Positions 58,775 through 64,000 of a DNA stretch of 64,000 bases are shown here, in pieces; within the stretch, counting starts at the first letter, position 1; every line of letters starts with the position of its first letter. This stretch comes from Sinorhizobium sp. RAC02. Its GTDB lineage: Bacteria; Pseudomonadota; Alphaproteobacteria; Rhizobiales; Rhizobiaceae. A program made the translations under genes and the position numbers. The stretch spans positions 1,550,001 through 1,614,000 of the forward strand of contig NZ_CP016452.1 of assembly GCF_001713395.1 (NCBI RefSeq), read 5' to 3'. The notes beneath the pieces were generated by a model, which searched no databases, was not told the DNA's origin, and saw nothing but the letters and a program-made list of their open reading frames with translations.

Positions 58775-59782
58775 TTAGAGACCGACAGCATTGCGCCTTA
58801 CGCGCATTGCAGCCTCCGCCAGGCGGTCCGGCGGTATCCGCCCGGATCGCGCCGCCGCGGCAATGCCGTCGCACAGGGCCTCAAGGTGCAGCCCTCCTCC
58901 CACGAGCAGCAAATCGGCCCCGGCATTCACCGCAGAAATGGCGGTTTCAAGGAGCGATCGACCGCGCATGGTGGCCGGAGCGTCGAGGTCGTCGCTGACG
59001 ATCAGGCCCTTGAACCCGAAAGCATCCCGCAGCATGGTCATGACCGCAGGCGACGTGCTGGCGGCATTCTCTTGATCGATTGCGGCAACGGGCGCCGGTC
59101 CTGTCATGACCGCCCTGGTTCCGGCAGCAATCGCGGCCTTGAATGGCAGCGCATTGTGCAGAAGTCGATCCAGCGGCGTGTGCAGGGAAACATCCACCAG
59201 CGCCGGGTCATGTTCCAGATCGTTGAAGCCGGGAAAATGCTTGGTCACCGCGGTGACCCCGGCGCTCTGGACACCCTTCACGAAGGCCGACACCAGCCTT
59301 GCAACGGCTTCCGGATAGGTCCCCATTGTCCGGCCGCGCAGCCAGGGGTTCTGGCCGTCGATCACGTCTGCGATCGGGGCGAGGAACATCGACACACCGA
59401 GTTCGCGCGCAGCCACGGCCGTCACCCGGCATCGCTCTTCAAGGGCCTCGTCGGAAAGAGCATGGGCCTCATCAAGCGAGGGGAGCGATGGAACCAACCC
59501 CTGGAGCCTCTGGATACCGCCCAGTTCCTGATCCACGGCAACGATCAACTGAGGGCAAATGGCTTTCAGGCGCGCGACGTGACCGCGAAAAACATCCGCC
59601 GTCTCGCCGGCAAGCCTTTCCGCCGACATGGCCCGCGCGACATATTCTGCCCGGTTTTCCCCGATCAGAACGGAACAGCCGCCCTTTTCGAGAAAGGGTT
59701 CCATGACATCCATGAAGTCGAACGTGTCGAAGGCGGGCAAAAGGATCGCCCTGGCGTCCTGATCCGGTGAAAAAGTCATCAT
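58775..59782 (-). CDS. GH3 family glycosidase, NagZ-like with altered catalytic loop
   Basis: This 335-residue single-domain protein has the NagZ-type fold: LIVAVDQELGGIQRL, LGVSMFLAPIADV, TAVTKHFPGFNDLEHDP (residues 177-193), and the nucleophile region GFKGLIVSDDLDAPA. In active NagZ enzymes the loop reads KHFPGHG-x4-DSH; here the catalytic dyad keeps Asp192 but the His is replaced by Ala194. It has no signal peptide and would act in the cytosol. It may be a phosphorylase, a different glycosidase, or inactive. It lies between DeoR (30 bases upstream) and MFS. Confidence 0.83.
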   Translation of the reverse strand: MMTFSPDQDARAILLPAFDTFDFMDVMEPFLEKGGCSVLIGENRAEYVARAMSAERLAGETADVFRGHVARLKAICPQLIVAVDQELGGIQRLQGLVPSLPSLDEAHALSDEALEERCRVTAVAARELGVSMFLAPIADVIDGQNPWLRGRTMGTYPEAVARLVSAFVKGVQSAGVTAVTKHFPGFNDLEHDPALVDVSLHTPLDRLLHNALPFKAAIAAGTRAVMTGPAPVAAIDQENAASTSPAVMTMLRDAFGFKGLIVSDDLDAPATMRGRSLLETAISAVNAGADLLLVGGGLHLEALCDGIAAAARSGRIPPDRLAEAAMRVRRNAVGL

Positions 59783-59812
59783 TGTCTCCGTGCGATGAGA
59801 AACTGGGCGTTG

Positions 59813-60595
59813 TCAGACGGTTTCGACATCGACACCGGCTTCGCGAATGGATTTGAGGATGGCAGCATCCGTGCTGCTGGTGAAAAGCGCTGATACGGCG
59901 GTGATCGGGGCCACTTCGTAGGTTGCGGCCTGACCAAGCTTGTCGGCCGTCGCCAGAAGCAGGGTCTTGTTTGCAGCCCGGATCATCGCGGCCTTCAGGT
60001 GGGCATCCTCGAAATCGTCGGCGCGGAGCGTCAGATCATGATCGACTCCACAGGTGCCGAGGACACAATAGTCGACCCGCAACGCCCGGATCGCATCGAT
60101 TGCACCGGCGCCGGTTGCGCTGCGCGTCAGCCGGCCGAGGCGGCCGCCCAGCATGATCACCTCGGCAAGCGGATGGTCGAGCGCGGCAGCGGCAACGTCG
60201 ACGGCGGTCGTGATGATGCGCAACGAGAGCGCCGGCGACAGGCTGCGTACGAACTGCACGACCGTCGTGCTGGAATCCACAAGCAGCGTCGCGCCGTCCG
60301 GGATCATCGCCGCCGCAGCGCGGCCGATCCGCTCTTTCTCTCCCGCATGCAGCGTCTCACGGCGGTGGAAATCGAGCGCAGGCGTGACGAGCCGCGCCGC
60401 GCCGCCGTGAAACCGCTGCACCAGGCCGGCATCCGAGAGGTCGCGCAGATCGCGACGGATCGAATCTTCCGACACGCCGAATTCCTGCGCGAGCCCGGTG
60501 GCGAGAACCCGCCCTGCCGCATTGACCTTGTCGAGGATGACAGCCTGCCGCTCCTCCGGAGAAAGCGCCGACAGTTCTGCCTTGTCCGCGCTCAT
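59813..60595 (-). CDS. DeoR family transcriptional regulator
   Basis: This 260-residue protein has the DeoR-type helix-turn-helix (AVILDKVNAAGRVLATGLAQEFGVSEDSIRRDLRDLSDAGL, then RFHGGAARL) and the sugar-phosphate binding domain (LLVDSSTTVVQFVRSL, VIMLGGRLGR, YCVLGTCGVD, ADKLGQAATYEVAPI). It overlaps the HAD phosphatase gene by four bases and probably represses the HAD-DeoR-GH3-MFS operon, released by a sugar phosphate. Confidence 0.92.
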   Translation of the reverse strand: MSADKAELSALSPEERQAVILDKVNAAGRVLATGLAQEFGVSEDSIRRDLRDLSDAGLVQRFHGGAARLVTPALDFHRRETLHAGEKERIGRAAAAMIPDGATLLVDSSTTVVQFVRSLSPALSLRIITTAVDVAAAALDHPLAEVIMLGGRLGRLTRSATGAGAIDAIRALRVDYCVLGTCGVDHDLTLRADDFEDAHLKAAMIRAANKTLLLATADKLGQAATYEVAPITAVSALFTSSTDAAILKSIREAGVDVETV

Positions 60596-61221
60596 GCCCT
60601 CGCCTTCTCTGCCTGCGCGAGAAGTCCAAGCTCGGACAGCCGCACTTCCAGCGCCTCGGCCGTGCGGAAATGCTCGGTGTGGAAGCCGAGCGCTGCGGCT
60701 GCGGCAATGTTTGCGGCATTGTCGTCGATGAAGATGCACTCTTCGGCACGCACACCCGCCCGCTCCAGAAAGCGCTCAAAGATCGCGGCACCCGGCTTCA
60801 CCAGCTTCTCCGTGCCGGAAACGACGAGAACGTCGAACGCGCCCAGGAATGGATAGATGTCCTTTGCCCTCGGGAAGGTCTCGGCCGACCAGTTCGAAAT
60901 GGCGTGCACCGGAACACCCGCGTCTTTCAGGCGCCAGAGAATATCGGCCGTCCCGGGCACCTCGCCCCCCAACATTTCATGCCAGCGCAGCCAGTAGGCT
61001 TCAATGAGGGCCGCCCGCTCTGGGTGGCGCTCCGCAAGCTCTGCGATACCTTCGGCAAACGGCACGCCCGCATCGAACTGCTCGTTCCACGCCGACGTGC
61101 AGACCTCGCTCAAGAAGGCAGACACGGCCGCATCGTCCGGCAGCAGCTTGCGATAGAGATAGGCGGGATTCCAGTCGATCAGGACGCCGCCGATATCGAA
61201 GACCACAACATTCGGTTTCAT
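60592..61221 (-). CDS. HAD family hydrolase (YihX-like phosphatase)
   Basis: This 209-residue protein has the HAD motif I VVFDIGGVLIDW (the second acidic position is Gly, as in the FDxGG group related to YihX), motif II region VHAISNWS, motif III Lys in EKLVKPG and motif IV ECIFIDDNAANI. It is probably a phosphatase of a sugar phosphate such as a glucose-1-phosphate-like compound. It is the first gene of the operon, starting 108 bases before the GMC gene end. Confidence 0.87.
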   Translation of the reverse strand: MKPNVVVFDIGGVLIDWNPAYLYRKLLPDDAAVSAFLSEVCTSAWNEQFDAGVPFAEGIAELAERHPERAALIEAYWLRWHEMLGGEVPGTADILWRLKDAGVPVHAISNWSAETFPRAKDIYPFLGAFDVLVVSGTEKLVKPGAAIFERFLERAGVRAEECIFIDDNAANIAAAAALGFHTEHFRTAEALEVRLSELGLLAQAEKARA

Positions 61222-61329
61222 TCAATTTGCCTTTTTGTGCGTTAATTGATTCTTACTATGCACGAACAGGCAGATATACGCAATAAAAAGCATCGCGCGC
61301 GCATGAGTTTGTGCGGCAACCTCACCACG
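61222..61329 (-). promoter_or_regulatory. promoter region of the HAD-DeoR-GH3-MFS operon
   Basis: This 108-base AT-rich spacer precedes the HAD gene. On the minus strand it contains two similar words, TTTATTGCGTATA and TTTTTGTGCGTTAA, which may be tandem DeoR half sites. Confidence 0.35.
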
Positions 61330-62979
61330 CTAGGAACGCATGAACTCCGCGGCCCGCTCGCCGATCATGATGCAGACGGAATTCGGGTTGCCGGAAATCA
61401 GCGTCGGCATGACCGACGCATCGGCAATGCGAAGCCGCTCGACGCCATGCACGCGCAGCTTCGGATCGACAACCGCCATGTCATCGCCACCCATCCGGCA
61501 TGTCCCGGCAGGATGAAGGGCGGCATGCGCGTCCTTGACGCAGAAGGCCCTGATATCCTCGCGCGTCTTGAGGGACGGCGATGGAGCGTGCCGTGCCGTC
61601 ACGAATTTCGCGATCGCCGGCTGCGCCATGATGTCGATGGCGGCCATCGCCCCTTCGGTCATCGCGTCGAGATCGTAAGGATCGGAGAAATAGCGCGGCG
61701 CCACACGCGGATGTGTCGCCGGGTCGGCGCTCAGGAGTGTGACCTCTCCCCTGGAGCGGGGCCGGATCTGGCCGAGATTGACCGTGCAGCCATTGCCGCC
61801 GGGAACCGCATCGACGCCCTCCTCGATGCCGGCGCCGACAACCATGAAATACTGGATATCCGGGCTCGCCTCGCCCCTGTTGCCCCACCAGAAGGCACCG
61901 CCTTCGATAAGGTTGGAGGATGCAGGACCATTGCGGAACAGTGCATAGTCCAGGCCGGCAAGCGCCTTCCAATGCAGCTTCTTGTACTTGTCGTAGCTAT
62001 GCGGGCCATTGAGCTGGTAGACCAGCGAAATCTCGATGTGATCCTGCAGGTTCTGGCCAACGCCCGGCAAATCGGCATTGACGTCGATACCCTGCCGACG
62101 GATCTGGTCCGCCGGCCCGATGCCCGACAGCATCAGGAGCTTCGGCGTGGCGATCGCGCCCGTGGAAAGGACGACCTCCTGATCGGCCCGGTACACAACG
62201 GTGCGCTTGCCCCTCACGCACTCGACACCGACGGCGCGTCCATTCTCAACGAGTACGCGCGTGACCATGGCTCCGGTTTCTACACGCAGGTTGCGCCGCT
62301 TGCGGGCAGGATTGAGATAGGCGACCGCTGCGGAGCTGCGGCGACCGTTGCGGGCCGTTATCTGGTAGAGGCCGCAGCCTTCCGGATCGCCGGAATTGAA
62401 ATCCGGGTTGTAGGGCAGCCCGGCCTGCTGGCAGGCTTGCAGCCATGCGCGGGTCAAGGGATGAATATAGTCGATGTCGGAAACGCCGAGCGGGCCGCCG
62501 ACGCCATGGGCTTCGTTGCAGAAGCGGTTGTTGTCCTCTGCACGCTTGAAGAAGGGCAGGACGTCGGCATAGCCCCAGCCTTCGGCACCCATATCGACCC
62601 ATTGCTCATAGTCCGACGGCACGCCGCGAATGTAGATCATCGCGTTGACCGAACTGCCGCCGCCGAGAACCCGCGCCTGCACCATGGTCGGTGTTTCCGT
62701 GCGCTCCTGCTCGGCCATCGGCTCCCAGGGAATGCGCTTCAACAGGTCGCCCTGCGCGGTCTTGTAGTAGGCGCCGGGAATGTGGATGTAGGGGCTGCGG
62801 TCGCGTGGTCCCTCCTCCAGCAGGAGAACGTTGACGGCAGGATCTTCCGAAAGCCGGGCAGCAACGACGCAGCCCGTCGAGCCGCCACCGACCACGATAT
62901 AGTCGAATGTGGTTATCTCATCCGGATGCCGGGGAGAAATGCCGTAGCGCGCCGATCCCATGTCTCGAAGTCCCATCAT
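61330..62979 (-). CDS. GMC oxidoreductase (choline dehydrogenase-like)
   Basis: This 549-residue flavoprotein has the FAD motif DYIVVGGGSTGCVVAARLS, the GMC signature VLGGGSSVNAMIYIRG, LSTGAIATPKLLMLSGIGP, and a C-terminal HPAGTCRMGGDDMAVVDPKLRVHG with the catalytic His region and SGNPNSVCIMIGE. It oxidises an alcohol with FAD as cofactor. It has no signal peptide or tail segment. Its start overlaps the stop of the next GMC gene by four bases, so both are co-transcribed. The substrate is unknown. Confidence 0.92.
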   Translation of the reverse strand: MMGLRDMGSARYGISPRHPDEITTFDYIVVGGGSTGCVVAARLSEDPAVNVLLLEEGPRDRSPYIHIPGAYYKTAQGDLLKRIPWEPMAEQERTETPTMVQARVLGGGSSVNAMIYIRGVPSDYEQWVDMGAEGWGYADVLPFFKRAEDNNRFCNEAHGVGGPLGVSDIDYIHPLTRAWLQACQQAGLPYNPDFNSGDPEGCGLYQITARNGRRSSAAVAYLNPARKRRNLRVETGAMVTRVLVENGRAVGVECVRGKRTVVYRADQEVVLSTGAIATPKLLMLSGIGPADQIRRQGIDVNADLPGVGQNLQDHIEISLVYQLNGPHSYDKYKKLHWKALAGLDYALFRNGPASSNLIEGGAFWWGNRGEASPDIQYFMVVGAGIEEGVDAVPGGNGCTVNLGQIRPRSRGEVTLLSADPATHPRVAPRYFSDPYDLDAMTEGAMAAIDIMAQPAIAKFVTARHAPSPSLKTREDIRAFCVKDAHAALHPAGTCRMGGDDMAVVDPKLRVHGVERLRIADASVMPTLISGNPNSVCIMIGERAAEFMRS

Positions 62980-64000
62980 TGCCCCCTTGAAATGGCGCTG
63001 CCGGCCTTGATCGCCAAGGCAGCAATGGTCAGAGCCGGGTTGACGGCAGCCGAAGTCGGCATCACGGACGCATCCGTGATGTAGAGGTTCTCAACATCGT
63101 GGCTGCGGCAATCGAGATCGACGACCGAGGTTTTCGGGTCGCTGCCCATGCGGGCCGTGCCGCATTGGTGCGACGTCGTCTTGCGGCCGAAGGTATGCGT
63201 CAGCACGATTGGGAAACCGGCCTTTCGCATGACGGCGCGCGTCTTGGCGATCAGCACCTCGTGCGCACGCATGTTCGAGCGAATCCAGTGCATGACGATG
63301 CGGTTGTCGCGCACCATCACCCGGCTTTCAGGATTGGGAAGGTCTTCGCTCGTCAGGAACCAGCCATAGGCGTAGCGGGCGATGAGCCTGGCGACCCAAG
63401 TCGGCGCCGGAAACGGTATATTGGCCTTGAGGATGTTGCCTGTGATGTGGCCGAGAAGCTGGACGTTGCCGAGGGGGGCACCGTATTCGTTGTCCGCGTT
63501 GTAGAAATCGTTGAAGGCGATGGTCTTCTGGTAGACCGAAGTGTTGGCGGCGAAGGGATCGATCGTCAGCATCGCAGTCGTGTTGTGGTTCATGAAGTTG
63601 CGGCCAACTTGATCCGAGCCGTTGGCGAGGCCGGTCGGATGCGCCTTGCTGGCGGAGCGCAGGAGAAGTGCTGCACTCTGCACCGCGCCGGCCGCCACCG
63701 CGAAGCGATCTGCCGAGATGCGCTGCTCCACGCCGTCTTTCACATAGACGACGGACACGACCCGACGGCCCGTCTCGTCCGTTTCGAGGCGGGTCACGGA
63801 AGCGCCGGTCACGAGGCTGACATTCGGATGGGTGAGCGCGCTGGCAAGCGGACCGACCTCCGCATCGATCTTGCCGGTGCCGGTGTTCGGAAACGCATCC
63901 CAGCCCGTCGGCGCCTGCTTCAGCCACGCGTCGATATCGATCGACAGCGGCAGGGCAGCCGGGTGGATTCCAGCCTTTTCCAGCCGGCGACGAACGGCGG
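62976..64000 (-). CDS. GMC oxidoreductase, N-terminal part outside the window
   Basis: The open frame runs from the stop at 62976 past the right edge of the window with no stop, so the gene is partial here (about 341 codons seen). The visible part includes the middle GMC sequence (LKQAPTGWDAFPNTGTGK, LTHPNVSLVTGASVTRLE), the AVAAGAVQSAALLL region, and the C-terminal THTFGRKTTSHQCGTARMG and TDASVMPTSAAVNPALTI. The FAD-binding start is missing. It differs clearly from its neighbour in the C-terminal His region (HQCGTARMG). Substrate unknown. Confidence 0.88.
   Translation of the reverse strand, partial: AVRRRLEKAGIHPAALPLSIDIDAWLKQAPTGWDAFPNTGTGKIDAEVGPLASALTHPNVSLVTGASVTRLETDETGRRVVSVVYVKDGVEQRISADRFAVAAGAVQSAALLLRSASKAHPTGLANGSDQVGRNFMNHNTTAMLTIDPFAANTSVYQKTIAFNDFYNADNEYGAPLGNVQLLGHITGNILKANIPFPAPTWVARLIARYAYGWFLTSEDLPNPESRVMVRDNRIVMHWIRSNMRAHEVLIAKTRAVMRKAGFPIVLTHTFGRKTTSHQCGTARMGSDPKTSVVDLDCRSHDVENLYITDASVMPTSAAVNPALTIAALAIKAGSAISRGQ

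Noticed and set aside
61246..63084. A 612-codon open frame on the plus strand opposite the GMC genes
   Set aside because: The minus strand encodes a clear GMC oxidoreductase with intact FAD and catalytic motifs; the plus frame has no ribosome binding site or known domain.
1..64000. CRISPR arrays, insertion sequences, prophage, tRNA or rRNA genes
   Set aside because: No regularly spaced repeats, transposase or integrase genes, or tRNA/rRNA-like sequences were noticed on reading either strand.

Overview
The window is about 64 kb of high-GC, densely coded chromosome or large-replicon DNA from an alphaproteobacterium, most likely a member of the Rhizobiaceae or a close relative. This rests on the overall character of the proteins: many ABC importers for peptides, amino acids and sugars, each beside its own catabolic enzymes and regulator, two methyl-accepting chemotaxis proteins, and FCD-type GntR, LacI, DeoR, LysR and GlxA regulators. 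The genus cannot be fixed from sequence reading alone. I see no rRNA, tRNA, insertion sequence, prophage, CRISPR array or origin, and no gene-free stretch longer than 300 bases. The longest gaps are about 270 bases, at 2568-2839 and 9416-9689.

Layout, left to right. 1-7 kb: a MYG1-family hydrolase, a PAS-PAS-GGDEF diguanylate cyclase, then a block with a sulfur flavour (SfnB-like flavoprotein, RidA, serine acetyltransferase CysE, a DUF442 sulfur-transferase-like protein and a coupled small ORF), and a divergent ArsR/ABM-monooxygenase pair around a clear palindromic operator. 7-15.4 kb: two chemotaxis receptors flank an operon of three very small membrane proteins plus an APC-superfamily permease, followed by two small membrane-associated proteins of unknown function. 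15.6-27.7 kb: an acid-sugar locus with a dipeptide/oligosaccharide-type ABC importer, a DMT exporter-like protein, a DapA-family lyase, a BNR sialidase-like protein, a PdxA2-type dehydrogenase, an iron alcohol dehydrogenase, a DUF1537 kinase and a GntR regulator.

28-39.3 kb: DoxX, an unrecognised 399-residue protein, a seven-bladed EAR/EPTP propeller, a LysR regulator, a second oligopeptide-type ABC importer, an amidohydrolase and an HpcH/HpaI aldolase preceded by a perfect 14-bp inverted repeat. 39.3-42 kb: an OhrR-like regulator with a secreted alpha/beta hydrolase, and a MarR regulator with a tail-anchored SnoaL-like protein. 41.9-48.6 kb: a polar amino-acid ABC importer in one operon with a glutamine-amidotransferase/RidA fusion and a DadA-like oxidase, divergent from a GlxA-type regulator.

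48.7-57.5 kb: a ribose-type ABC importer with two permeases, DhaK/DhaL-type kinase subunits, a LacI regulator with palindromic operators, and an aldo/keto reductase. 57.5-64 kb: a HAD-DeoR-GH3-MFS operon and two overlapping GMC oxidoreductases, the second cut by the window end.

The most interesting points are the three-small-protein/APC permease cassette, the C26-RidA fusion coupled to an imine-forming oxidase, the closed EAR propeller beside an unrecognised enzyme-sized protein, and several clean palindromes that look like uncharacterised operators.
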